DNA from: JBBRNH01 sp038230415
GTDB lineage: Bacteria > Bacteroidota > Bacteroidia > Cytophagales > Spirosomataceae
NCBI GenBank assembly: GCA_038230415.1
Contig: JBBRNH010000126.1
Coordinates: 1 to 11,669, forward strand
Direction: 5' to 3'
DNA: 11,669 bases
This document shows, piece after piece, positions 1 through 6,582 of this stretch (position 1 is the first letter of the stretch; each line of letters begins with the position of its first letter). Made by a program: the position numbers and the translations under genes. Below the pieces are notes generated by a model. It was not told where the DNA came from, made no database searches, and saw nothing but the letters and a program-made list of their open reading frames with translations.

Positions 1-1
1 C

Positions 2-1288
2 GGCAAAATCAGATTAGGTATCAACCTCAACGCAGGCGGGGCCATCACCTACCTCACCGATGGTTTCTACGGCGAAAACATGGTCAACAATTATGATCTC
101 GGCAGGCAACTGCAAACCAGCCTGTATTCTGGGCCCGTACCCTATACCCCCAACGGCCAGAAACCAGTAGCGACCTGGGCCAATCTGGGCTGGAACCCCG
201 TGCAGACCGGCGACTATTACAACAATCCGGCGCAGGTGGTTGGCTATAACCAAACCGACAGTACCCGGCTTTACGTGAAAACGATTCCGTTGATATGGCC
301 CCTCAATAACGTGGTGGCCGAGTGTACGATGGAAACCTGGATCGAGTTGCGAAACAACACTGCCCACGTTCGGGTACGAACGCTTATCAATCGCCCTGAC
401 AAAACGCAGTACGAAGCCCGCACCCAGGAAGTGCCGTGTATGTATCTAAATGGCCCTTATTACAAAAAATTCAGTTATACGGGTTCACAACCCTATACCA
501 ATGCCACTGTTACCGAACTGACCAACCAGGAACTGACAGCCTGCTACGCCACCGAATCCTGGACGGCTCTGCTTAACAAGGCCGGGCGGGGTTTGGGGCT
601 GTTTGTGCCGAACCAGTACCGGTTTGCAACGGCTTTTTTTGGGGCCACCGGCGTTGGCTCAGAATACGACGGTAACAGTGCATACGCCACAGCAGCACCC
701 CTGATTCAGATGGATCATAACGGGGTCTATGACTATGAATATGACCTGGTTGTGGGTAACCTGACCGACATCCGGCAGTTTGTGTATGCCCAGCCGCGCC
801 CGGCAGCCGTGCCTGATTTCCGTTTTGGTGCCGCTGCCGATAAAATTTCCGCCGGTCGGTCGGGGTGGACTTTTTACAACACGCAGGATACTGGCCTACC
901 GATTCAGAATGAGTTGAATGTGCAGTGGGGCCGCAGTGATTCAACAAAATCCAGCTTTGACATTAAAAGCCCGCAGGTGTTTTACCGGGCTGCCGACGTG
1001 CCAGTGGTGTATGTACAGGCCGCTTTTACAACCCCCGTAACGGAGGTACTGTTCTCCTGGCGCAGACCCGAAGACATTGATTTTCTGCCTATTCCAGAAC
1101 GACAGAAGGCTCTTTCAATTATTGGCGACGGGCAGATGCGGACATACGCGATTAATCTGGCGGGTAAATCGGGCTGGGAAGGAACCATTATGCAGATGCG
1201 ATTTGATCCGGTGCTAAACACCATACCGCGCACCAACGAGCGGGCGCAGCGGGTAAGAATAAAAAGTGTCACCGCCACGGCTCCTTAA
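2..1288 (+). CDS. 3' part of a large, probably secreted protein of unknown function
   Basis: The frame is open from base 2, so the gene starts before the window; 428 residues are visible before the TAA. The Met at base 80 is internal, because the 26 codons before it (GKIRLGINLNAGG...) continue the same protein style. The sequence is rich in Tyr, Asn, Thr and aromatic residues, with alternating hydrophobic and polar stretches. This fits an extracytoplasmic beta-rich fold that could bind or act on carbohydrate. Early motifs include a GGAI turn and NNYDLGRQLQ. I see no transmembrane helix, lipobox (the N-terminus is missing) or type IX secretion tail; it ends RIKSVTATAP. I do not recognise a characterised family, and a glycoside-hydrolase-like or sugar-binding role is only a guess. 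It ends 136 bases before nrdB and is probably not in operon with it. Confidence 0.8.
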   Translation, partial: GKIRLGINLNAGGAITYLTDGFYGENMVNNYDLGRQLQTSLYSGPVPYTPNGQKPVATWANLGWNPVQTGDYYNNPAQVVGYNQTDSTRLYVKTIPLIWPLNNVVAECTMETWIELRNNTAHVRVRTLINRPDKTQYEARTQEVPCMYLNGPYYKKFSYTGSQPYTNATVTELTNQELTACYATESWTALLNKAGRGLGLFVPNQYRFATAFFGATGVGSEYDGNSAYATAAPLIQMDHNGVYDYEYDLVVGNLTDIRQFVYAQPRPAAVPDFRFGAAADKISAGRSGWTFYNTQDTGLPIQNELNVQWGRSDSTKSSFDIKSPQVFYRAADVPVVYVQAAFTTPVTEVLFSWRRPEDIDFLPIPERQKALSIIGDGQMRTYAINLAGKSGWEGTIMQMRFDPVLNTIPRTNERAQRVRIKSVTATAP

Positions 1289-1339
1289 CTAAATCTGTTT
1301 TTCATTAGTCAACCGCCAACAATCTACGGGCATAACGGT

Positions 1340-1347
1340 TAGGTTTG
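1340..1347 (+). promoter_or_regulatory. Candidate -7 box for nrdB
   Basis: TAGGTTTG fits the Bacteroidota -7 consensus TAnnTTTG exactly and lies 77 bases before the nrdB start, within the 136-base gap. No convincing TTTG -33 box was found 19 to 21 bases upstream, so the call rests on the -7 element and its position. No clear NrdR-box pair was found in the leader. Confidence 0.35.
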
Positions 1348-1424
1348 CAAGTCTATATCCCTCAAGAAAGACACTTGTTACCATATACTAAACCGATTAA
1401 ATCACGTATAAACCCAATCATACC

Positions 1425-2420
1425 ATGATGGTAGAAACCGACGTATTCGAACCGATACTCGAAGAAGACAAAAGCCGTTTTGTGCTGTTTCCGATCAAAC
1501 ACAGCGACATCTGGCAGATGTACAAAAAGCACGAGGCCTCATTCTGGACCGCCGAAGAGATTGACCTCGGTCAGGACATGAAAGACTGGAACAACCTCAA
1601 CGACGGCGAACGGCACTTTATCTCGCACGTGCTGGCGTTTTTTGCCGCGTCTGACGGTATCGTGAACGAAAACTTAGCCGTTAATTTCCTCTCCGAGGTG
1701 CAGTATGCCGAGGCTAAGTGTTTCTACGGTTTCCAGATTATGATGGAAAACATCCACTCCGAAACCTATTCGCTGCTGATTGACACCTACATCAAAGACC
1801 CGGTTGAGAAAGACCGGATGCTCAACGCCATTGACACCATTCCCTGCGTGCGGAGAAAAGCCGACTGGGCGTTGCGCTGGATCGAGAACGGCACCTTTGG
1901 CGAGCGGCTGATTGCCTTTGCTGCCGTTGAGGGTATCTTCTTTTCGGGGTCGTTCTGCTCGATCTTCTGGCTCAAAAAGCGCGGTCTGATGCCGGGCCTG
2001 ACATTCTCGAACGAACTGATTTCACGCGATGAAGGCCTGCACCGCGATTTTGCCTGCCTGCTCTACACCGACCACATTCAGAACAAGATGCCCGAAGAGC
2101 AACTCTACGACATTATTCGTGATGCCGTAGAAATCGAGCAAGAGTTCGTGACCGACGCGCTGCCGGTGTCGCTTATCGGCATGAACGCTGAACTCATGCA
2201 GCAATACATCGCTTTTGTGGCCGATCACCTGCTGGTATCGCTCGGTTTGCAGAAAATCTACAACGTTACCAACCCATTCGATTTCATGGACATGATCTCG
2301 TTGCAGGGCAAGACCAACTTCTTCGAGAAGCGCGTGGGCGAGTACCAAAAGGCGGGCGTGATGGCCTCAACGGGCAAGGATAAAGAGGTATCGAAATTCT
2401 CGATGGAGGAGGATTTTTAA
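1425..2420 (+). CDS. nrdB: Class Ia ribonucleoside-diphosphate reductase, beta subunit
   Basis: This is the R2 radical subunit, which holds the diiron-tyrosyl radical used by the NrdA alpha subunit to reduce ribonucleotides to deoxyribonucleotides in the cytoplasm. The 331 residues closely resemble the eukaryote-type R2 that is common in Bacteroidota. Metal ligands are visible as D47 (EEIDL), E108 and H111 (ENIH), E169 (VEG), and E203 and H206 (DEGLH). The radical tyrosine is Y115 (HSETY). The C-terminus KFSMEEDF is the usual tail that docks on the alpha subunit. The start is ATG ATG at 1425; the second Met at 1428 is equally possible, since no Shine-Dalgarno is present. No nrdA is adjacent: upstream is an unrelated secreted protein and downstream is a convergent LysM gene. 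The alpha subunit must be encoded elsewhere. Intact and confidently assigned. Confidence 0.97.
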   Translation: MMVETDVFEPILEEDKSRFVLFPIKHSDIWQMYKKHEASFWTAEEIDLGQDMKDWNNLNDGERHFISHVLAFFAASDGIVNENLAVNFLSEVQYAEAKCFYGFQIMMENIHSETYSLLIDTYIKDPVEKDRMLNAIDTIPCVRRKADWALRWIENGTFGERLIAFAAVEGIFFSGSFCSIFWLKKRGLMPGLTFSNELISRDEGLHRDFACLLYTDHIQNKMPEEQLYDIIRDAVEIEQEFVTDALPVSLIGMNAELMQQYIAFVADHLLVSLGLQKIYNVTNPFDFMDMISLQGKTNFFEKRVGEYQKAGVMASTGKDKEVSKFSMEEDF

Positions 2421-2430
2421 TGAGTGATAG

Positions 2431-2520
2431 GTGATTAGTGGTAAGGGGTTAGTTGCCAGTTGTTGCGCCAGATTAATCGTCTGAAACACAACTGGCAACT
2501 AACCCCTTACCACTAATCAC
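2431..2520. repeat. Perfect 33-bp inverted repeat (copy A of a palindromic intergenic repeat)
   Basis: The arms at 2431-2463 and 2488-2520 are exact reverse complements around a 24-base loop. The element fills most of the gap between the convergent nrdB and LysM genes. Bases 2435-2464 match 3328-3357 at 26 of 30 positions, so this is one of two local copies of a single repeat family. The structure could act as a bidirectional terminator or mRNA end, although no U-tract follows. It resembles REP or MITE-like dispersed elements. Neither a transposase nor target-site duplications were seen. Confidence 0.85.
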
Positions 2521-2531
2521 TCGCCACTATC

Positions 2532-3323
2532 TTACTGTTTCTCGGCAAAGGGTATATTGAGCTTTTCGCCCCGCGTGGCTAAATCTTTGGATTTGCCGTT
2601 GGCCCGCATCAGGGCTTCTTTTGAGATGCCGTATTTCTCGGCCACGACCCGCAGCACATCGCCCGGCCCAACGGTATGCACCGCCCGAACTTTCACGGTC
2701 AGTTTGGTTATCCCTGCTTTCACCGAGTTCGCCGTCACACCCGGATTCAGAGCTTTCAACGTGCTGACTTTCAGGTTATAGCGATTTGCTACACCATAAA
2801 ACGTCTCGCCGGAGCCAACCGTGTAAACCGACGATACCCCGCCCGTTTTTGGTGTTGTCGGCTTTTCGGTAGTTTCAGCCGGTTTCTCCGTTACGGATTT
2901 TTCTGGTGCTGATTTCTCTACTACGGGTTTTTCTGGCATTGGCTTATTCGGCTTTTCGGTAACGGGCTTTCCTGCAATCGGTTTTTCGGCAGGTCTTTCC
3001 CGGTTATCTTCGGCAATGGCATCGGCGGTGGCAACCGGCTCGTCAGCGGCTGGGGTTGACTGCGAGAGATCAACCGGAACAGGTTGCCCCGCCGTATCGG
3101 GAGCCTCTTCGGGATTAATCAGCACGGGTTCTTCGGTTGTGATTTTGCCCTGCCGGTTGGTCGAGTCAATCACGATATTACTAAATTCTTTGGCATCCGC
3201 CGAGGTGTCGGCAATGTATTCGTAGCCCACATACAAAAGGGCCAGAATCAGCGCAACCAGCACGGCCAACGTGATGGCGGGCAGGTTTGATGGTTGATTG
3301 GGTCTGGGGTTGGGTGCTTCCAT
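2532..3323 (-). CDS. Membrane-anchored protein with two LysM domains
   Basis: The protein has 263 residues. Residues 16-37 form one hydrophobic helix after a short polar N-terminus, which fits an uncleaved signal anchor with the rest in the periplasm. Residues 40-110 are acidic and low in complexity. Residues 113-154 form a Pro/Lys/Glu-rich linker with repeated EKP or EKS units. Two LysM modules follow at about 165-209 (YTVGSGETFYGVANRYN) and 214-258 (HTVGPGDVLRVVAEKYG). LysM folds bind N-acetylglucosamine polymers, so a peptidoglycan-associated role is likely; no catalytic domain is present. The gene lies 63 bases downstream of purE on the same strand, but a repeat hairpin sits between them and ends only a few bases before this start codon. 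Co-transcription is therefore uncertain, and the hairpin may influence translation. The linker could be a cell-wall spacer of variable length. Confidence 0.9.
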   Translation of the reverse strand: MEAPNPRPNQPSNLPAITLAVLVALILALLYVGYEYIADTSADAKEFSNIVIDSTNRQGKITTEEPVLINPEEAPDTAGQPVPVDLSQSTPAADEPVATADAIAEDNRERPAEKPIAGKPVTEKPNKPMPEKPVVEKSAPEKSVTEKPAETTEKPTTPKTGGVSSVYTVGSGETFYGVANRYNLKVSTLKALNPGVTANSVKAGITKLTVKVRAVHTVGPGDVLRVVAEKYGISKEALMRANGKSKDLATRGEKLNIPFAEKQ

Positions 3324-3327
3324 TTTT

Positions 3328-3405
3328 TTAGTGGTCAGGGGTTAGTGGCAAGTGGTTAGCAAAAAATGTTCTTCGGCAGCAACTAATCACTTGCCGCTAA
3401 CCACC
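3328..3405. repeat. Imperfect inverted repeat (copy B of the same palindromic repeat), overlapping the purE 3' end
   Basis: The left part, 3328-3359, is homologous to copy A (26 of 30 bases over 3328-3357). The right arm, 3383-3405, pairs with about 3338-3359, and the two differences in the stem are compatible with G-U pairs in RNA. The loop is about 23 bases. The right arm contains the last five purE codons and its stop, while the left arm ends next to the LysM start. It could act as a purE terminator or as an mRNA stabiliser. Confidence 0.75.
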
Positions 3406-3878
3406 TTCAACTCAGTTTGCATTATATCTACTTTCTGCTTTAGTTCCTGTTTGTAATCAGCTAATCGGTTGGCAACGCGCTCGTCAAACGCACCAATAAT
3501 CTGGGCGGCCAGAATCCCGGCGTTGCGCCCACCGTCTAAAGCCACCGTTGCCACCGGAACCCCGGCGGGCATCTGCAAAATGGACAATATCGAATCCCAA
3601 CCATCAATAGAATTGCTTGACTTGACGGGAACGCCAATCACCGGCAACGTGGTGAGCGCGGCCACCATGCCGGGCAGATGAGCCGCCCCGCCCGCGCCCG
3701 CTACCACTACCCGCAAACCGCGTTCCCGCGCCGTGCGGCCATATTCGACCATTTTTTCGGGCGTTCGGTGGGCCGAGACAATATCCATTGAGTAGGCGAT
3801 GCCCAACTCGGTCAGGATGTCGGCGGCCTGTTGCATAATCGGGCGGTCAGACAGGCTACCCATGATGATTCCTACCAT
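3387..3878 (-). CDS. purE: N5-carboxyaminoimidazole ribonucleotide mutase
   Basis: PurE converts N5-CAIR to CAIR in de novo purine synthesis, acting in the cytoplasm after PurK. With the start at 3878 the protein is 163 residues, normal for class I PurE. Motifs are GSLSD (7-11), SAHRTP (35-40) and AGAGGAAHLPG (60-70), followed by the usual GVPV and DGGRNAG segments. An in-frame Met 28 codons upstream (3962) is rejected because MVGIIMGSLSD is the family's normal N-terminus. The sequence TATTTTG just upstream on the minus strand resembles a -7 box with one base missing from the spacer. No purK is adjacent. The final codons, VVSGK and the TGA, lie inside a palindromic repeat arm, so the C-terminus appears to have been replaced or extended by repeat insertion. 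The catalytic core is intact. Confidence 0.96.
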   Translation of the reverse strand: MVGIIMGSLSDRPIMQQAADILTELGIAYSMDIVSAHRTPEKMVEYGRTARERGLRVVVAGAGGAAHLPGMVAALTTLPVIGVPVKSSNSIDGWDSILSILQMPAGVPVATVALDGGRNAGILAAQIIGAFDERVANRLADYKQELKQKVDIMQTELKVVSGK

Positions 3879-4039
3879 ATCTGCAAAATAACGCAGTTTA
3901 CGGCCCGGTTGCGTGATTGCCGGGGTGGAAAATTTTCGGCCAACGGCGTAACTTGCCCCCACAAACCCCGATTTGCCATGCTAAAGCGCGTTTTTCACAA
4001 AGAGATAACTGCGTTTCTCAACGCCCAATCAACCCCGCA

Positions 4040-5584
4040 ATGACAACCCAAACCACCGAAACGTTTCAGGCCATTAACCCCGCCACCGGAGAAACCCTGC
4101 CCGGCGTTTTTACCGAAGCCACTGTTTCTGACGTTGCCGATGCCTGTGAGCAAGCCGCCCAAACTTTCCAGACGTATCGCCAATTGTCAGGCCATGCCAA
4201 AGCCGATTTGCTCGACGGGATTGCCACCGAAATCGAAACCCTCGGTGACGAACTTCTGCAACGCGCCCACCTCGAAACGGCCCTGCCAATCGCCCGGCTC
4301 ACCGGCGAACGGGGCCGTACCTGCGGGCAACTGCGGCTATTTGCCAGCTACCTCCGCGATGGCTCGTGGGTAGATGCCCGGATAGACACCGCCCTGCCCG
4401 ACCGCCAACCTGCGCCCCGACCATCATTGCGGCAGATGCTGCGCCCGTTGGGGCCGGTGGCCGTGTTTGGAGCCAGTAATTTTCCGCTGGCGTTTTCGGT
4501 GGCCGGGGGCGATACGGCTTCGGCACTGGCGGCTGGCTGCCCGGTGGTGGTGAAGGCGCACCCGGCGCACCCCGGCACCTCGGCACTCGTGGGCAACGCT
4601 ATTGGCCGGGCCGTTGCCGCGCTGGGCCTGCCCGCCGGTATTTTTCGGCTGGTGCAGGGCCGGAGCAATGCCGTTGGCATGGCATTGGTGCAGCATCCGG
4701 CTATCAAAGCAGTCGGGTTCACAGGGTCTTTTCGGGGCGGGAAAGCGTTGTTCGATGCGGCCAACGCCCGCCCGGAGCCGATTCCGGTGTATGCCGAGAT
4801 GGGCAGCACCAACCCCGTTTTTGTGTTGCCCGGCGCGTTGGCCGAACGGGGCGACGCATTGGCCCGCGCTTACGTGGAATCGGTGACGATGGGCGTGGGG
4901 CAGTTTTGTACCAATCCCGGCTTGCTCATCGGCGAAAAAACCGCGCAATGGCCCGCATTTGTGCAGGCCGTTGGTGAGGTCGTATCGCAAACGCCGGTTG
5001 GCACTATGCTGACCCCGGCCATTGCCGGGAGTTATCAGCGCGGCCTGGCGCATCTGCAAACGGTGGCTGGTGTTCAGCAAATTAGCGAGTCAGGCGGTTT
5101 GGCAGCAAATTTCGCCCCCGGAACGCCAACCATTTTACAAACATCGGCGCAAAACTTTCTGGGAAATCCCGTTCTGGCTGAGGAGGTTTTTGGTCCCGGC
5201 AGTGTATTGATCGAGGCCGAAACCCGTGCCGAATTACTGGCCGTAGCCCACGCTTTGGGCGGACATCTGACGGCTACTGTTCACGGCACGGCTGACGAAC
5301 TCCCGGAATACGCTGATCTACTGGCGATTCTGGAGCAGAAAGTCGGTCGGCTACTCATCAACGGCTTCCCGACGGGCGTAGAAGTCAGCCACGCCATGCA
5401 ACACGGCGGGCCATACCCGGCCACCACCGACAGCCGCAGCACGTCAGTTGGCACCAATGCGATTCGCCGGTTTGCGCGGCCCGTTTGCTACCAAAATTTT
5501 CCTGATGCGCTGCTGCCCGCCGAATTACGCGACCAAAACCCCCTCGGCATCTGGCGATTGATGGACGATGAACTGAAAAAATAA
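4040..5584 (+). CDS. Aldehyde dehydrogenase, probably 2-oxoglutarate semialdehyde (2,5-dioxovalerate) dehydrogenase
   Basis: This 514-residue enzyme belongs to the NAD(P)-dependent aldehyde dehydrogenase superfamily. Its overall sequence resembles the 2-oxoglutarate semialdehyde dehydrogenases that finish oxidative pentose, glucarate/galactarate or hydroxyproline breakdown by forming 2-oxoglutarate. Visible catalytic features are N147 (FGASNFP), K172 (VVVKAHP, cofactor binding), the FTGS turn at 227-230, the general base E253 (AEMGSTNP) and the nucleophile C290 (GQFCTNPG). The start at 4040 gives MTTQTTETFQAINPATGE. The frame is open further upstream, but that stretch is Arg/Cys-rich and unlike the family. 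The gene is divergent from purE across 161 bases. No sugar-acid dehydratase or transporter is adjacent, so the physiological substrate cannot be read from context. Assignment to the superfamily is certain; the substrate is inferred. Confidence 0.85.
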   Translation: MTTQTTETFQAINPATGETLPGVFTEATVSDVADACEQAAQTFQTYRQLSGHAKADLLDGIATEIETLGDELLQRAHLETALPIARLTGERGRTCGQLRLFASYLRDGSWVDARIDTALPDRQPAPRPSLRQMLRPLGPVAVFGASNFPLAFSVAGGDTASALAAGCPVVVKAHPAHPGTSALVGNAIGRAVAALGLPAGIFRLVQGRSNAVGMALVQHPAIKAVGFTGSFRGGKALFDAANARPEPIPVYAEMGSTNPVFVLPGALAERGDALARAYVESVTMGVGQFCTNPGLLIGEKTAQWPAFVQAVGEVVSQTPVGTMLTPAIAGSYQRGLAHLQTVAGVQQISESGGLAANFAPGTPTILQTSAQNFLGNPVLAEEVFGPGSVLIEAETRAELLAVAHALGGHLTATVHGTADELPEYADLLAILEQKVGRLLINGFPTGVEVSHAMQHGGPYPATTDSRSTSVGTNAIRRFARPVCYQNFPDALLPAELRDQNPLGIWRLMDDELKK

Positions 5585-5593
5585 GCGTCTGGA

Positions 5594-5625
5594 CTTGGCA
5601 AAATCAGCCGAAGCTGTTATTTTTG
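5594..5625 (+). promoter_or_regulatory. Promoter of the tRNA-His gene
   Basis: TATTTTTG at 5618-5625 is a perfect Bacteroidota -7 box (TAnnTTTG). CTTG at 5594-5597 is a -33-like element (consensus TTTG) with a 20-base spacer. Transcription would start about 5630-5633, a few bases before the mature tRNA 5' end. This is the best-supported promoter in the window. Confidence 0.7.
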
Positions 5626-5637
5626 CAGCCCTTACAT

Positions 5638-5712
5638 GGTGGTCGTAGCTCAGTTGGTTAGAGCGTCGGTTTGTGGTACCGAAGGTCGCGGGTTCGAGCC
5701 CCGTCCTCCACC
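5638..5712 (+). tRNA. tRNA-His (anticodon GTG)
   Basis: The cloverleaf reads directly. The acceptor 5' strand GTGGTCG is at 5639-5645. TA precedes a D stem GCTC/GAGC. The anticodon stem TCGGT/ACCGA has loop TTGTGGT with anticodon GTG at 5673-5675. The variable loop is AGGTC, and the T stem GCGGG/CCCGT has loop TTCGAGC. G at 5638 is the extra G-1 characteristic of tRNA-His, opposite C73 at 5712. CCA is not encoded. The acceptor 3' strand is CCTCCAC (5705-5711), where the 5' strand predicts CGACCAC. This leaves two adjacent mismatches, U5:U68 and C6:C67. The gene has its own promoter and terminator. Confidence 0.93.
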
Positions 5713-5721
5713 CATCAAAAT

Positions 5722-5749
5722 AAAAGTCTCGCCTGTGTGCGGGGCTTTT
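5722..5749 (+). terminator. Intrinsic terminator of the tRNA-His gene
   Basis: AAAAGTCTCG (5722-5731) pairs with CGGGGCTTTT (5740-5749) to give a 10-bp stem with two G-U pairs and an 8-base loop. The stem ends in a TTTT run and begins 9 bases after the tRNA. The long alternative start of the next gene (5748) lies inside this hairpin, which argues for the later start. Confidence 0.75.
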
Positions 5750-5804
5750 GTCGTTTTCGGGGGCCATGCACCAACTTTGGCCGCATTTTTTGGGTTTTAG
5801 TACC

Positions 5805-6458
5805 ATGTCTCTCAACACCGTTGCCATTGACCGCCGACACGCTACCGTTGTTACACTCCTGACAATGGCCTACATCACCGGCATTGTCGGGTTTCAGGTA
5901 CCAGCACTGTTGCCCTACATCCGGCCTTTAGCACCGACTAACCTCGTTGTCTCACTCATTTTGCTGCTGGCATACCACACCGACTGGCGACCGGCTTTCG
6001 GCATTTATGCAATTACGGCCATGCTGACGGGTTTTTTTGTGGAGGTTTTAGGGGTAAACACCGGACAAATTTTTGGGCGGTATGAATACGGTGCAGGCTT
6101 GGGCGGGCATTTGTGGGGAGTGCCGCCGGTGCTGGGCATAAACTGGTTAATGCTGACCTACTGCTGTGGTTCGGTAACCAACCGGCTGGCTTTACCGGGT
6201 TGGGTAAAAGCACCGTTAGGAGCTACGACAATGGTGGTATTAGACCTGTTTATTGAGCCGGTTGCTGTAAAACTCGATTTCTGGACGTGGTTTACGCAGC
6301 CCGTGCCGGTACAGAATTACGTGGCCTGGTGGTTAGTATCGTTGGGGTTGATGGGGATATGGTTTGCACTACCGTTTCGGAAAGAAAATCGGCTGGCGGG
6401 GTTGTTGTTGTTGCTGCAATTTCTGTTTTTTGGCATTCAGTTTTTGTTGATACATTAA
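5805..6458 (+). CDS. Carotenoid biosynthesis membrane protein, CruF/DUF422 family
   Basis: CruF-type proteins are integral membrane carotenoid 1',2'-hydratases, which add water to the acyclic end of carotenoids (for example on the way to myxol- or saproxanthin-type pigments). The protein is 217 residues with about six or seven hydrophobic helices. The family signature is visible as E80 followed by GVNTGQIFGRYEY (83-95) and then GVPPVLGINW (105-114). A second acidic pair, D147 and E151, lies in VLDLFIEP. The start at 5805 was chosen because the longer frame begins inside the tRNA terminator and has a non-membrane leader; 5766 is a possible alternative. The CarH-like regulator follows on the same strand after 124 bases, which supports a pigment role. 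No phytoene synthase, desaturase or cyclase is in the window. The family is well supported; the exact substrate is inferred. Confidence 0.85.
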   Translation: MSLNTVAIDRRHATVVTLLTMAYITGIVGFQVPALLPYIRPLAPTNLVVSLILLLAYHTDWRPAFGIYAITAMLTGFFVEVLGVNTGQIFGRYEYGAGLGGHLWGVPPVLGINWLMLTYCCGSVTNRLALPGWVKAPLGATTMVVLDLFIEPVAVKLDFWTWFTQPVPVQNYVAWWLVSLGLMGIWFALPFRKENRLAGLLLLLQFLFFGIQFLLIH

Positions 6459-6489
6459 CGCCACATCGTTAAACAAAACAACATACTAT

Positions 6490-6507
6490 TTGTTTCGTAT
6501 GAAACAA
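6490..6507. promoter_or_regulatory. Candidate operator: 18-bp palindrome upstream of the CarH-like regulator
   Basis: TTGTTTCGTATGAAACAA has perfect 7-bp arms around GTAT. It sits between the carotenoid gene and the regulator, 75 bases before the regulator start. ACAAC half-motifs recur at 6478-6482, 6504-6508 and 6514-6518. MerR-type regulators bind palindromic or directly repeated sites in their own promoters, so autoregulation is a reasonable inference. No perfect -7 box was found beside it. Confidence 0.4.
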
Positions 6508-6582
6508 CTGCATACAACAGAAAGGTATATCCGCATTTCCTGGGCTAATCTGAAAATATATACGCAGAAAAACTACCGTTTG

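Noticed and set aside
113..154. DNA-level tandem repeat in the LysM gene linker (residues 113-154 of the protein, about 2862-2987 in the window)
   Set aside because: The EKP/EKS units repeat at the protein level but vary at the DNA level, so it is a low-complexity linker rather than a true tandem DNA repeat.
1348..1424. Possible NrdR box around CATATACTA before nrdB
   Set aside because: Only about half of the consensus positions fit and no second box at the required spacing was found.
3879..3962. Upstream start for purE adding 28 residues
   Set aside because: PurE proteins start directly at the MVGIIMGS strand, and the added residues are not family-like.
4424..5080. Long open frame on the minus strand (218 codons) inside the aldehyde dehydrogenase gene
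   Set aside because: It lies wholly antisense to a clear enzyme gene, in GC-rich DNA where such frames arise by codon bias. The product is His/Arg/Gly-rich with no recognisable domain.
5748..5804. Longer N-terminus for the CruF-like protein
   Set aside because: The ATG at 5748 lies inside the tRNA terminator hairpin, and the added residues do not resemble the family's N-terminus.
6490..6582. Longer N-terminus for the CarH-like regulator
   Set aside because: The added segment is not part of a MerR domain and its in-frame ATG codons do not fit; MSSYSIKDLE is the normal family start. The region contains the palindrome instead.
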